In this document: piece after piece, positions 1 through 7,513 of the stretch
How the letters are laid out: every line of letters begins with the position of its first letter
Numbering within the stretch: the first letter of the stretch is position 1
Source of the DNA: Candidatus Latescibacteria bacterium 4484_107
GTDB lineage: Bacteria; Latescibacterota; 4484-107
Reading direction: 5' to 3'
Assembly: GCA_002059205.1 (NCBI GenBank)
Contig: MVCQ01000012.1
Location: forward strand, 1-24,285
DNA: 24,285 nt
Position numbers and translations under genes: made by a program
The notes under the pieces: generated by a model
What the model was told of the DNA's origin: nothing
The model's input: only the letters and a program-made list of their open reading frames with translations
Database searches by the model: none

Positions 1-75
1 CCCTGGCCTTTTCGCGTCTCCGTGAAAGATCGAAAACGCTCGACGCGATAAACGGATGCCTCCGTGACAAAACCC

Positions 76-104
76 TTGACAAAACGCAGAACAAGTGTTA
101 TTAT
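76..104 (+). promoter_or_regulatory. Sigma-70-type promoter for the UroD-like gene
   Basis: TTGACA at 76-81 matches the -35 consensus exactly. After a 17-nt spacer, TATTAT at 99-104 matches five of six -10 positions. Transcription should start near 111, giving a leader of about 135 nt before the UroD-like start at 248. The promoter upstream of valS (18816-18844) has the same layout, with GTGT directly before the -10. Confidence 0.75.
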
Positions 105-120
105 TTCCTGTCTTTCCTGG

Positions 121-143
121 TGCGCTTTGCGGCTTTGCGGTGC
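121..143 (+). repeat. CTTTGCG-type intergenic repeat
   Basis: CTTTGCG occurs twice eight bases apart, followed by GTG, in the leader of the UroD-like gene. Related copies lie at 1921-1950, 5595-5620, 6439-6462, 7701-7730, 12146-12181 and 22018-22045, in both orientations and always between genes. Confidence 0.6.
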
Positions 144-247
144 ATCGGAAAGGGCTTATGATCGAGTGGAATAAGGTTGGCTTAAAACAGAGCCCCGAAC
201 GCTTCCCGAAAATCCTTCGGGCGGAGGCGACATAGAAAGGACATTCC

Positions 248-1414
248 ATGCTTGATTTCGATCCGGGGAAATACGCGGCCAAAATCGAAGCTTCCCAAAA
301 GCGGCTGGAGATTGCCCGTCGTTTTCAGGAACCCGACCGGGTTCCCATCCTGATCAGCACAGGAGGCAGCTACTACAGCCACCTGTTCGGAACTAATATC
401 CGGGACTACTACACGGATATGGACTTGAACCTGGAGGTGCAGGTTCGGGGACTGAAATGGGCGTTTGAGGAGCTTGGCGATGATCGGACGGGATACGGTG
501 TAAGCTGCGATCTCGGCCCGGTATCCGAGGGCATCTACTTCGACTGCGAACTGGAATATCCCGACGAGACGTCTCCCCGGATCGTCCCTCGACTCGAAGG
601 CCCGGAGGACATCGAGAATCTGAAAATCCCCGACCCGACGGATCACCCCGGCGTCCAGCGCGTATATCGGCAGTACGAGGAACGAAAGGCGCAGGTCGAA
701 AAGATGGGACTGAATTTGCCCGTGAACGGCGGACTCCAGATCCATCCGCCGCTGTCCGCCGCCTGCGCGATCATGGACCCGGTCAAGGTATACACGTATA
801 TGTCCACCGAGCCCGAACTGATCCACAAGCTGTTTCGCAAGTTGTTGGAGGCCTTCTTCAAGCTCCAGGATTTCCAGGATCGCTATTTCGGAATCAAAAC
901 CGAGGACATCGGTTTATGCGACGACAACTCGGCGTTCGTTTCCGATGAGATGTACCGGGAACTCGTGATGCCCTACAACATGGCGATCTACGAACGGTAC
1001 GGAAAAAAGTCGCGGTATCTGCACGCCGACGGCCCCAACGATCATCACTTCAAGACTTACGCAAACGTGATGAAATTGACCTCGATGGATATGGGGGGAT
1101 TCAGCAAGATCGAGCACGCCAAGCGATACTTGAAGGGCAAGGTGTTCTTCTCCGGCGGGCTGAATTGCAAGGATCTCTACGAGGACTTCGAAGCGGCGCG
1201 GCCGGTTGTGGAGCGCGCGATCCGCATCGGCGCGCCCGGAGGCGGTTATGCGCTGGCCATCGGAGGAGAGACGTATCCCGGGGTGAACCCGGATACGCTG
1301 ATCCGGGTGGTAGCGTACGCCAAAGAGATCGGAACGTATCCGATCCGTATTCGACGGCGCAGGGACGAATCCGGATCCCGCCCTCCGAAAACCAATCCCG
1401 ATTCGACGGCATAG
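248..1414 (+). CDS. Uroporphyrinogen-decarboxylase-superfamily protein (UroD/MtaA-like)
   Basis: The 388-residue protein has the length and fold signature of the UroD superfamily, which contains haem-pathway decarboxylases and zinc-dependent corrinoid methyltransferases (MtaA, CmuA). Relevant segments are EPDRVPILISTGG near residue 30, LHADGP from H259 and SGGLNC ending at C307. MtaA-type enzymes bind zinc through H-x-C plus a later C. Here the first part reads H-A-D, so only the His and the later Cys remain, and classical zinc binding is uncertain. It is unlikely to be HemE, which is more conserved and usually sits among haem genes. The start follows GAAAGGA at a 7-nt distance. The basic, Pro/Ser-rich tail after residue 365 looks like an add-on and ends exactly where a palindromic repeat begins. 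No methyltransferase or corrinoid partner is visible nearby, so the substrate is unknown. Confidence 0.85.
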   Translation: MLDFDPGKYAAKIEASQKRLEIARRFQEPDRVPILISTGGSYYSHLFGTNIRDYYTDMDLNLEVQVRGLKWAFEELGDDRTGYGVSCDLGPVSEGIYFDCELEYPDETSPRIVPRLEGPEDIENLKIPDPTDHPGVQRVYRQYEERKAQVEKMGLNLPVNGGLQIHPPLSAACAIMDPVKVYTYMSTEPELIHKLFRKLLEAFFKLQDFQDRYFGIKTEDIGLCDDNSAFVSDEMYRELVMPYNMAIYERYGKKSRYLHADGPNDHHFKTYANVMKLTSMDMGGFSKIEHAKRYLKGKVFFSGGLNCKDLYEDFEAARPVVERAIRIGAPGGGYALAIGGETYPGVNPDTLIRVVAYAKEIGTYPIRIRRRRDESGSRPPKTNPDSTA

Positions 1415-1416
1415 AC

Positions 1417-1480
1417 GTAGGGGCGAATCTTGTATTCGTCCTCTACAGACAAAAAGGGCGATCACGAGGATCCCCCCTAC
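1417..1480. repeat. Imperfect palindrome of the GTAGGGGCGA family
   Basis: Two 25-nt arms at 1417-1441 and 1456-1480 are inverted copies matching at about 18 of 25 positions. The left begins GTAGGGGCGAATC and the right ends with CCCCCCTAC. It starts two bases after the UroD-like stop codon and could fold into a long hairpin in RNA. No clear T-run follows, so I do not call it a terminator. Confidence 0.65.
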
Positions 1481-1486
1481 AAACCG

Positions 1487-1508
1487 AACCGTGCGGTTTA
1501 TCGCACGG
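1487..1508. repeat. Short hairpin repeat, copy 1 (CCGTGCG/CGCACGG)
   Basis: CCGTGCG at 1489-1495 pairs with CGCACGG at 1502-1508 around a 6-nt loop. The same 22-nt element, differing at one loop base, occurs at 13352-13373, which makes it a dispersed repeat rather than a chance hairpin. It lies 18 nt before the next start codon. Confidence 0.65.
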
Positions 1509-1525
1509 GAACAGGAACCCTTCTC

Positions 1526-1879
1526 ATGCGGATTTTTCCGATCCTGCTCCTGCTCCCATTCCTGCATGCGGGCTGTTCCAGCGATCAGCGCATGACCGAC
1601 GAACAGTTCGTTGCCTTTTTGGTGGCGATGAGCCAAGCCACGAACCAATACGCCGATGCGCCGGTTCAACTGCGCGAAGCCCACGAGCGTCTCTTTCGGG
1701 AATACGGCGTCACTCCGGAAATGCTTCAGGCCACCATCGCGCACTATCAGGAGCATCCGGAAAAATGGGTGCCGATCCTGGAGCAAATCGGAGAGGCGCT
1801 GAAAAGGTCAGAAAAGAAGAAACGAGGAGATAAGCAAATAAATGAAACAGGACACGGACGAACACGGATAGCGCGATAG
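1526..1879 (+). CDS. Small exported or lipoprotein-like hypothetical protein
   Basis: This encodes 117 residues from the ATG at 1526. An N-terminal extension to 1430 is open but is repeat-derived. The N-terminus MRIFPILLLLPFLHAGCSSD is a hydrophobic export signal ending in a possible lipidation Cys17. The position three before it is His, which is unusual for a lipobox. The mature part is helical: MTDEQFVAFLVAMSQA, then REAHERLFREYGVTPEMLQ and a helix to EQIGEALKR. I know similar small periplasmic proteins with a GVTPE turn but cannot name the family. The last dozen residues (NETGHGRTRIAR) are encoded by the left arm and loop of an inverted repeat at 1850-1907, so the natural C-terminus has probably been replaced. 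The Shine-Dalgarno (GGAAC) is weak. Function unknown. Confidence 0.65.
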   Translation: MRIFPILLLLPFLHAGCSSDQRMTDEQFVAFLVAMSQATNQYADAPVQLREAHERLFREYGVTPEMLQATIAHYQEHPEKWVPILEQIGEALKRSEKKKRGDKQINETGHGRTRIAR

Positions 1880-1907
1880 CCGTGTGCATCCGCATTGATC
1901 CGTGTCC
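1850..1907. repeat. Inverted repeat of the ACACGGAT/ATCCGTGT family
   Basis: Twenty-nt arms at 1850-1869 and 1888-1907 are inverted copies matching at 16 of 20 positions. The stop codon of the small exported protein (1877-1879) is in the loop. A related inverted repeat is at 14201-14293, and loosely similar ATCCGTG words occur at 13304-13338. Confidence 0.55.
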
Positions 1908-1920
1908 CAAAACGCGGGGC

Positions 1921-1950
1921 TTCTTTGCGTGCTTTGCGGCTTTTTGGTGA
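1921..1950 (+). repeat. CTTTGCG-type intergenic repeat
   Basis: Begins TTCTTTGCGTGCTTTGCGGC and ends in GGTGA, the same layout as the copy at 12146-12181. It fills the gap between the convergent small exported gene and rseP. Confidence 0.55.
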
Positions 1951-1974
1951 GTATTTCCGCGTGAGAGCGAAAGT

Positions 1975-3282
1975 CTATCGAAGCTGAAGCAATCGAAGAA
2001 TATCGTTCTGCGTGACATAGACCATCAAAAGCAGGATCAGCGCCATACCGATCCGCTGGAGCACCATCTTTTGCTTGAGGGAAAGCTTTCGGCGCGTGAT
2101 GCCTTCCGCAGCGATGAAAAGCAGATGCCCGCCATCCAGAGCGGGAATAGGAAGGATATTTAAGAGGCCCAAATTTACGCTCAACAAAGCCATAAGCGTG
2201 AACAAACTTTCTATCCCCAAACGCGCTTGCTCTCCGGCCATCTGAGCGATCATCACGGGGCCGCCGAGCAATTTTGGAGAAATCCCCCCGCTGATCAATC
2301 CCCGCATAATATCCACGATACCCGCAGTTACGAGAACCGTCTGCTTCGCGGCCAGCCAGAGCGCGGCGAACGGTCCTACGCGCTTCTGAGCCATCTGCAA
2401 TCCCACTCCGATCCTTCCGTATTCCACTTTTTTATTCTCCAGATCGAATCCGGTCTTCACCTCCGGAACGATCTGAGCCTTATGCACCTGAGTCCCGCGC
2501 TTCCACTCCAACGTCACCGGCTGTCCGGGATGCGCCCGGATAATCTCCGTCATCTTCATCCACCCGACGGGCTCTCCATTCACGGAAATGATCCGATCTC
2601 CGGCCAAAAGTCCGATACGTGCAGCCGGGCCGTCCTTCATCACCGATCCGATCCGCGCCGGAATAAACGGAGCGATCCCGAAGGATTCCAAGGCTCCCTC
2701 ACGGCCATCCACCTCGAGATCGAGGACGCGATCCCCGCGCAGAACCTGTATGGAAAAGACCGTCCCCTTCATTCCGGAAAGCGCCTCCACCACGCCGGTC
2801 CAATCGGACACCTCCCGATCCCCGACCGACACGATGCGATCCCCGGCCTGAACGCCTGCGATCCAGGCCACCGATCCCTTTTCCACCGTGCCCACCTCGG
2901 TCGTCGGGGGTACGGATACGCCGTCCGCGAGCACGAAAATAAAAAAGATACAAAAAGCCAGAATAAAATTCATGGCCGGGCCGGCTGCAATCACGCCTGC
3001 CTGCACGTGAGGCGCTTTCGAGCCGAATTCCCACGGCTTCCCCGTGCTCTCCGCTTCGCCCACGTCCGACTGACCGGACATTTTTACGTACCCTCCGAAC
3101 GGAATCCACGAGAGGCAGTACTCGGTCTCTCCGAATTGCCATCCGATCATTTTAGGCGGATACCCCAACGAGAAGCGCTCCACCCGAATTCCGGAAGCTT
3201 TGGCCACGGCAAAGTGCCCCAGTTCGTGCACAAAAATCAAAACTCCCAATACGAAAAGAAAAGATAGTGCGGTAGTAATCAC
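1975..3282 (-). CDS. rseP: Site-2 (RIP) intramembrane zinc metalloprotease RseP
   Basis: The 435-residue membrane protein is an RseP/RasP-type site-2 protease. It cuts transmembrane segments within the bilayer, for example in anti-sigma factor release or signal-peptide remnant removal. The zinc motif HELGH is at residues 19-23 in the first membrane helix. The second catalytic motif, NILPIPALDGG with Asp near 383, lies in the C-terminal membrane domain. Two PDZ domains lie between them; the segments GVQAGDRIVSVGDREV and GLLAGDRIISVNGEPV are their hallmark loops. The GTG start follows AAGGAG at 9 nt. It is the last gene of the uppS–hicB-like–cdsA–dxr–rseP group, a gene order conserved in many bacteria. 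No bamA or other outer-membrane gene follows it, unlike the proteobacterial arrangement. Confidence 0.96.
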   Translation of the reverse strand: MITTALSFLFVLGVLIFVHELGHFAVAKASGIRVERFSLGYPPKMIGWQFGETEYCLSWIPFGGYVKMSGQSDVGEAESTGKPWEFGSKAPHVQAGVIAAGPAMNFILAFCIFFIFVLADGVSVPPTTEVGTVEKGSVAWIAGVQAGDRIVSVGDREVSDWTGVVEALSGMKGTVFSIQVLRGDRVLDLEVDGREGALESFGIAPFIPARIGSVMKDGPAARIGLLAGDRIISVNGEPVGWMKMTEIIRAHPGQPVTLEWKRGTQVHKAQIVPEVKTGFDLENKKVEYGRIGVGLQMAQKRVGPFAALWLAAKQTVLVTAGIVDIMRGLISGGISPKLLGGPVMIAQMAGEQARLGIESLFTLMALLSVNLGLLNILPIPALDGGHLLFIAAEGITRRKLSLKQKMVLQRIGMALILLLMVYVTQNDILRLLQLR

Positions 3283-3310
3283 AGTGTATTTCTCCTTTTA
3301 TCGTCTCCGC

Positions 3311-3358
3311 GGATTGCGGGTTGCGGGGTTCACCAATCACCAATCACCAATCACCAAT
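3311..3358. repeat. Heptanucleotide tandem array (CACCAAT)4 preceded by degenerate heptads
   Basis: Four perfect CACCAAT units occupy 3331-3358. Directly before them, in the same 7-bp phase, are GGATTGC, GGGTTGC and GGGGTTC. On the minus strand the array encodes the last residues and the stop codon (3337-3339) of dxr. Confidence 0.85.
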
Positions 3359-4485
3359 TCCTCGCTGGCCCAACGATCCGCTTTTAGAATATCCTCTAAG
3401 CCCGGATGGGCGATCACCTCATGCCGGGCCATGGTGCGCTCGTTGAGTTCGGCGATGCGGGTAAACGGGATGCGCTCGTCTAAGAAGGCCCGGACGGCGA
3501 CTTCGTTGGCGGCGTTGAGTACGGCCGGCATCGTGCCTCCGATCCCCAAGGCCTGATAGGCCAGGTTCAGACAAGGGAACCGCTTCCGATCCGGCGACTC
3601 AAAGGACAGTGTGCCCAATGCCGCCAAATCCAAAGGAGTCGCCTGCCGGGGCCATCGCTCCGGATAGGTCAGCGCAAGCTGGATGGGCAATCGCATATCC
3701 GGTGGACTCAACTGGGCTAAGGTGGAGCCGTCCACAAATTCTACGAGAGAATGGACAATGGATTGGCGATGGACCACTACCTGAATGTGATCGGGAGCCA
3801 TGTCGAAAAGCCAGTGCGCCTCGATGATCTCCAACCCTTTGTTCATCATTGTAGCCGAGTCCACCGTCACCTTGGGGCCCATGTTCCACGTGGGATGATC
3901 CAACGCGTCCTTCGGCGTGATCGAGGCCATCCGTTCCGCGGACCAATCTACAAAAGGCCCGCCCGAAGCGGTCAGCATCAGCCGCCGAATGGCCGGGTGA
4001 TCGCTCCCGGCAAGGCACTGCCAGATCGCGCTGTGCTCGCTGTCCACCGGCAACAGCCGCACGCCCCGTTCCCGGACCCGCTCCATCACGAGCGCGCCCG
4101 CCATCACCAGCGACTCCTTATTGGCCAGCGCCACGTCCATGCCCCGTTCGATGGCTTTCATCGTGGGCAAAAGTCCCGCCGCTCCGACCAACGCATTCAC
4201 CGTTAAATCCGCCGCAGTTTCCTCGATTAGTTCCAGAACCGCATCCGGTCCGCCGAATACCCGAATCCCCAACGGGGTCAAAGCGCTCTTCAGCGCAGGG
4301 ACCGCCACCGGGTCTCCTATCGCCACCGCACCGGGCCGATAGCGTTTTGCCTGCTCCAACAACAGCCCGGCATTCTTCCCGGCGCTCAATCCCGCCACCG
4401 GGAACCGATCCGGGAAGTGATCCACCACGTCCAACGTGCTGGTTCCGATAGAGCCTGTGGAGCCTAAGATGAGGATACGCTTCAA
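3337..4485 (-). CDS. dxr: 1-deoxy-D-xylulose 5-phosphate reductoisomerase
   Basis: The enzyme converts DXP to 2-C-methyl-D-erythritol 4-phosphate with NADPH and a divalent metal, the committed step of the MEP isoprenoid pathway. The NADPH-binding motif GSTGSIG lies near the N-terminus. The family blocks ANKESLVMAG, PVDSEHSAIWQCL (metal ligands), LTASGGPF, HPTWNMGPKVTVDSATMMNK and GLEIIEAHWLF follow in the right order. I choose the TTG at 4485 because it gives the family N-terminus MKRILILGSTG and has GGAG 6 nt upstream; an in-frame TTG at 4497 is the alternative. The protein is then 382 residues, normal for Dxr. The C-terminal ELVIGDW and stop are encoded by the heptamer array at 3311-3358, so the natural end has probably been overwritten. 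Confidence 0.96.
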   Translation of the reverse strand: MKRILILGSTGSIGTSTLDVVDHFPDRFPVAGLSAGKNAGLLLEQAKRYRPGAVAIGDPVAVPALKSALTPLGIRVFGGPDAVLELIEETAADLTVNALVGAAGLLPTMKAIERGMDVALANKESLVMAGALVMERVRERGVRLLPVDSEHSAIWQCLAGSDHPAIRRLMLTASGGPFVDWSAERMASITPKDALDHPTWNMGPKVTVDSATMMNKGLEIIEAHWLFDMAPDHIQVVVHRQSIVHSLVEFVDGSTLAQLSPPDMRLPIQLALTYPERWPRQATPLDLAALGTLSFESPDRKRFPCLNLAYQALGIGGTMPAVLNAANEVAVRAFLDERIPFTRIAELNERTMARHEVIAHPGLEDILKADRWASEELVIGDW

Positions 4486-4529
4486 AGCAATCTCCAATGG
4501 GAAGCAAGGTTCAGGAAATAGAATAAAAC

Positions 4530-4564
4530 GTGAAACGTAAAGTGTGAAACGTGAAACGTGAAAC
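4530..4564. repeat. Heptanucleotide tandem array (GTGAAAC)5
   Basis: Five consecutive heptads: GTGAAAC, GTAAAGT, then GTGAAAC three times. It fills the short gap between the cdsA stop and the dxr start. The unit differs from the other arrays but the 7-bp period is the same. Confidence 0.85.
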
Positions 4565-4567
4565 GGG

Positions 4568-5398
4568 CTAAATCATTCCTGCAATTTTCAGATATAGGTA
4601 TGCCAACGGCCCGGCGAAAAACAGGCTGTCGAAACGGTCCAGGATGCCCCCGTGTCCGGGAAGCAGCGCGGAGGAGTCTTTGACCCCCGCATCGCGCTTC
4701 AACAAGGATTCCGTTAGATCGCCCACCTGTCCCCCGATGCCGACGATTGTGCCGAGGGCTATATTATGTCCCATCGAAAGAAAAGCGGTGAAGGTGTGCG
4801 CAGATACAACCGCCACGAACAACGATCCCACAAATCCTCCGATCGCGCCTTCCACCGACTTTTTGGGACTGACTCTTGGAAAAAGCCGGTGCCGCCCGAA
4901 CGGTCGTCCCACAAAATAGGCGGCGGTGTCCATCGCCCACAACATCATAAAGAGCAGCATCACCACGCGGCCCGATTCGCTGTAAGAGAACCTTCCCGTT
5001 CCCTCCCGGATCAACAACAGGGCGCCGCCCGCTATGCCGAGATACCACACGCCGAGAAGCGTTCCTCCCACGTTCGAGATCGCCGATCCCGCCTCTTTGC
5101 GTCCAAGCTCCACCGTGAGAAGCACGATTACGATACCGATCAACACCGGCACGACCGCGTCGCTTTTCCCGAAGAAAAACGCCGAGGAGAGGGCCAACGC
5201 GCCCAGCACGCCCAGCACCCGGTTCGGCTGCAGCCCTTTAGCCCGCTCCAAACCGAACAATTCGAGCGCTCCGAGGACGATCACACCGTCCACGAAAAGG
5301 AGGAACAATAGCCCTCCTTTTGCCGAGACGAACAAAATAAGGGGAATCGCCACCACGCCGACGAGTATCCGTTTCCAGAGATTTGAGATTTCAGGCAC
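4568..5398 (-). CDS. cdsA: Phosphatidate cytidylyltransferase
   Basis: This integral membrane enzyme makes CDP-diacylglycerol from phosphatidic acid and CTP, the branch point of phospholipid synthesis. The 276-residue protein is mostly hydrophobic helices. Its C-terminal third carries the full CDP-DAG synthase signature at about residues 231-257: SLLKRDAGVKDSS, then LPGHGGILDRFD, with the metal-binding KD and DRxD. WAMDTAAYFVGRPFGR in the middle is another family block. The GTG start lies four bases after the stop of the HicB-like gene, so translation is probably coupled. The (GTGAAAC)5 array follows before dxr. Confidence 0.96.
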   Translation of the reverse strand: MPEISNLWKRILVGVVAIPLILFVSAKGGLLFLLFVDGVIVLGALELFGLERAKGLQPNRVLGVLGALALSSAFFFGKSDAVVPVLIGIVIVLLTVELGRKEAGSAISNVGGTLLGVWYLGIAGGALLLIREGTGRFSYSESGRVVMLLFMMLWAMDTAAYFVGRPFGRHRLFPRVSPKKSVEGAIGGFVGSLFVAVVSAHTFTAFLSMGHNIALGTIVGIGGQVGDLTESLLKRDAGVKDSSALLPGHGGILDRFDSLFFAGPLAYLYLKIAGMI

Positions 5399-5401
5399 GG
5401 C

Positions 5402-5578
5402 TTACCTTTTTCTTCGAACAGCCCTTGCGAGCCTTGACTTCAAACACCCTGCGATAGCCTCGGAGATATTTAAGGCCCCCTCTACACTATCCCCTTGAGA
5501 ACAGCAACCCGGCAGGAGCGCGAAATCAAATACGTATCCTCCTTGCTCCCCAGGCTCAATAACGATCACAGGCTCCAC
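5402..5578 (-). CDS. Solitary HicB-like (UPF0150) small protein
   Basis: From the GTG at 5578, preceded by AAGGAG at 6 nt, this encodes 58 residues. The frame is open to 5656, but that extension would translate a CTTTGCG-type repeat, so I reject it. The core VIVIEPGEQGGYVFDF, then LPGCCSQGDS and EALNISEAIAG-like helix (here GALNISEAIAGCL), is the small alpha-beta fold of HicB antitoxins. HicB normally neutralises the RNase HicA and has an added DNA-binding domain. Here there is no hicA on either side and no DNA-binding C-terminus, only a short basic tail. It sits between uppS and cdsA and ends four bases before cdsA. It may be an orphan relic or a domesticated small protein of the lipid operon. 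Confidence 0.7.
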   Translation of the reverse strand: MEPVIVIEPGEQGGYVFDFALLPGCCSQGDSVEGALNISEAIAGCLKSRLARAVRRKR

Positions 5579-5594
5579 ATCCTTCTCCTTTTTG

Positions 5595-5620
5595 GCCTTC
5601 TCCGTGTCTCCGCGGTGCGG
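5595..5620 (-). repeat. CTTTGCG-family related repeat between uppS and the HicB-like gene
   Basis: GCCTTCTCCGTGTCTCCGCG followed by GTGCGG resembles the CTTTGCG-type repeats in layout (three tandem words, then a G-rich end). It fills most of the gap downstream of uppS and supports the start at 5578 for the HicB-like gene. Confidence 0.45.
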
Positions 5621-5636
5621 TTCCCTTTTCCGTCGT

Positions 5637-6401
5637 TTATCCCTTAATTTGCTCACTCGTACGCCCGAACCGCCGCTCGCGTCCCTGATAGCTCTCGATG
5701 GCCCGGTAGAGATGCTCCCGTCTGAAGTCCGGCCACAGCACGTCCGTCACGTAGATTTCGCTGTACGCGATCTGATAGAGCAGGAAGTTGCTCAGCCGCA
5801 TTTCCCCGGAGGTTCGGATGAATAGATCCGGATCGGGCAGTCCCGCAGTGTAGAGGTGATCGGAGATGCACTGCTCGGTGATCTGCTCCACGGTGAGTTC
5901 GCCGCGCTCGATCTCGGAGGCCATCCGGCGGCAAGCATCCACGATCTCCGTGCGTCCTCCGTAGTTCAACGCCAGATTCAGGATCAGCCCCGTATTTCCG
6001 GCAGTGCGCTCGATCGCATATCGCAAGGCCTCCCGACTGATTTTCGGAAGTTCATCGGTTCGTCCCACGGTGATCATCCGCACGTTGTTCTCCATCAACT
6101 CCGGCAGCTCCTCGCGCGCGGCATCCCGAAGAATCCGCATCAAAGCCAGCACCTCTCCCCACGGACGATTCCGATTCTCCACCGAGAAGGCATAGAGCGT
6201 CAACACCTCGATGCCCAATTGGCCGCTCGCCTCCACCACACCTCGCACAGCCTCTTTGCCCGCTCGATGGCCCTCGCTCCGATCCAATCCCCGCTCTTTT
6301 GCCCATCGTCCGTTTCCATCCATGATGATGGCGATGTGCCTCGGCAGATTCCCTTTTGCCCGAAGCTGGTTCTGAATGGTCTGATCCGCTTCCCGATCCA
6401 A
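5637..6401 (-). CDS. uppS: Isoprenyl (undecaprenyl) diphosphate synthase
   Basis: A cis-prenyltransferase that builds the C55 lipid carrier for peptidoglycan and surface polysaccharides from FPP and isopentenyl diphosphate. It carries IAIIMDGNGRWAKERGL with the catalytic Asp, then EGHRAGKEAVR, LTLYAFSVENRNRP, and near the C-terminus LFIRTSGEMRLSNFLL and YVTDVLWPDF, all family signatures in the right order. I choose the TTG at 6401 because AAGGAG lies 8 nt upstream, giving 254 residues. The longer frame to 6455 would translate an intergenic CTTTGCG-type repeat. It is the first gene of the lipid group. The rpsB/tsf/pyrH/frr genes often found upstream are absent; an AT-rich scar lies there instead. 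Confidence 0.96.
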   Translation of the reverse strand: MDREADQTIQNQLRAKGNLPRHIAIIMDGNGRWAKERGLDRSEGHRAGKEAVRGVVEASGQLGIEVLTLYAFSVENRNRPWGEVLALMRILRDAAREELPELMENNVRMITVGRTDELPKISREALRYAIERTAGNTGLILNLALNYGGRTEIVDACRRMASEIERGELTVEQITEQCISDHLYTAGLPDPDLFIRTSGEMRLSNFLLYQIAYSEIYVTDVLWPDFRREHLYRAIESYQGRERRFGRTSEQIKG

Positions 6402-6438
6402 TCCGGTTTCTCCTTTGCTCGATAGGAAACTGATAATT

Positions 6439-6462
6439 TCACCGCAGAGATGCAAAGAACTT
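6439..6462 (-). repeat. CTTTGCG-type intergenic repeat, reverse orientation
   Basis: TCACCGCAGAGATGCAAAGAAC is the reverse-complement layout of the copies at 121-143 and 12146-12181. It lies just upstream of uppS. The remaining 6463-6586 holds no gene I can recognise. Confidence 0.5.
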
Positions 6463-6586
6463 CAAAATTCTTATCGGAGCTTTCTCTGTAATTTCCACGT
6501 TGGTGGCACCCTCAAACGTTGGGTTAGCCCATTTAGCTCCGTAGCCAAGCCTTGCAAGCTCGTCCTGAAACGGCCCCGCGCTCACG

Positions 6587-7075
6587 TCAGCCCTGATCAG
6601 AGTGCTTGCGCAGTTGCTCGACGGCCAGTTCCACAACCGCCCTTGTGACGAAAAGGCTGCTCACGTCGTAGAGATCGGTGATGTGACGCTCCGCTTCCGC
6701 CAGCGAGATATGTCCCAGGCAGTAAGCTCCGACCACGATACCGAGAGAGCCCACCGGTGTCAGGCTCAGACGCTTGGCCTGCTCCCGCACAGCCAGGTCA
6801 TCGGTCAACAAAATGGACACCCCTATCTGCTGGCAAGGGTAAAGGGATTCGCATTCACCAGCATGCAGATTTTCAAGACCGTTTTCCCGGATGAACTGTG
6901 TGCCCTCTGATTGGAGCAGGGTGTGCCGTTGAACAATGCTCAGCCCCAAAACATCGCCTTGCAGAACACGATCCTGTTCGACGGTCTCCGACCACACTGC
7001 GTTTGGGATGTGTAGCGTGTCAAAGATACGAAGAAACGGGAGACCACCGATTTCGGCCAGATGAATGATTCTGTC
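6587..7075 (-). pseudogene. 5'-truncated PIN-domain (DUF3368-type) nuclease gene
   Basis: Homology to PIN-domain toxin-like nucleases runs from codon 7075 (DRIIHLAEIGGLPFLR) through IPNAVWSETV, LHAGECESL (the conserved acidic GE motif), ILLTDDLAVREQAKRL and VGSLGIVVGAY to a normal C-terminus. The first beta-strand with the first catalytic Asp (usually VVSDAS or similar) is missing. The frame is open to 7129, but the only usual start codon in it is the GTG at 6997, inside the fold. Family members are single-strand RNases, usually paired with a UPF0175-type antitoxin, and no intact antitoxin is present. An adjacent out-of-frame segment ending at 7112 (YYFKYQALQSFFKEGMTEFGD, then stop) could be the tail of a lost neighbour. 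I infer a decayed toxin gene beside a transposase remnant. Confidence 0.6.
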
Positions 7076-7210
7076 GATTTGGTCCTTTTTTGAATTGGCG
7101 TTCTTTGGGGCGTCAATCTCCGAACTCAGTCATGCCTTCTTTGAAAAAACTCTGAAGCGCTTGATATTTGAAATAGTAGGCGATCTGATATAAAAAAAGA
7201 CCTCTAAAGC

Positions 7211-7513
7211 TCAATATTCGGCTTCTGTGCCTAAAAACAATGGTAATCCTACCATTTTAGGCACCAAGTAGGCATACTGCTTCCCATGCCGGATGAACCG
7301 CTTGACGTTACAGGCAAGTGCGGCGAATATCAGTTGTAACCTGGTCCTGCCCTGTTTTCGGTGCTGCGATTTTTTCCTGCCATGCGCACGCGTTAACCCG
7401 GAAACGGTGGCTTCGGCCCCGGCCCGGACGGCGCATTCTTTGCGATAAGTCTCATCGCTCATATATCGGTGATGGCGGGCTGCTCCGGCAACCTCGGCTT
7501 TGATGATCATCAT
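7211..7513 (-). pseudogene. C-terminal remnant of a DDE transposase (IS1182-like)
   Basis: About 70 residues match the C-terminal end of IS1182/ISNCY-type DDE transposases: YRKECAVRAGAEATVSGLTR (with the usual RxGxEAT), RAHGRKKSQHRKQGRTR and LIFAALACNVKRFIRHG. The N-terminal domain and the first two catalytic Asp regions are absent, so it cannot be active. I see no terminal inverted repeats or target-site duplication around it. Together with the AT-rich DNA on both sides, it marks an old insertion next to the lipid operon. Confidence 0.75.

Noticed and set aside
158..235. A 25-codon frame upstream of the UroD-like gene with a weak SD
   Set aside because: Short, no conservation evidence and no link to a regulatory mechanism; it may be chance.
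914..1786. A 290-codon minus-strand open frame
   Set aside because: Spans the UroD-like gene, the palindrome and the small exported gene on the opposite strand; it has no recognisable domain.
2227..3267. A 346-codon plus-strand open frame
   Set aside because: Antisense to rseP, whose HELGH, PDZ and LDGG motifs are unmistakable.
3311..3358. CRISPR array
   Set aside because: The unit is 7 bp with no spacers, and no cas genes are in the window.
5579..5656. Longer N-terminus of the HicB-like protein from the GTG at 5656
   Set aside because: It would translate an intergenic repeat and overlap uppS; the GTG at 5578 has a better-placed SD.
6439..6636. A 65-codon minus-strand frame between uppS and the PIN remnant
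   Set aside because: It has no recognisable domain, overlaps the PIN gene end and runs into a repeat.
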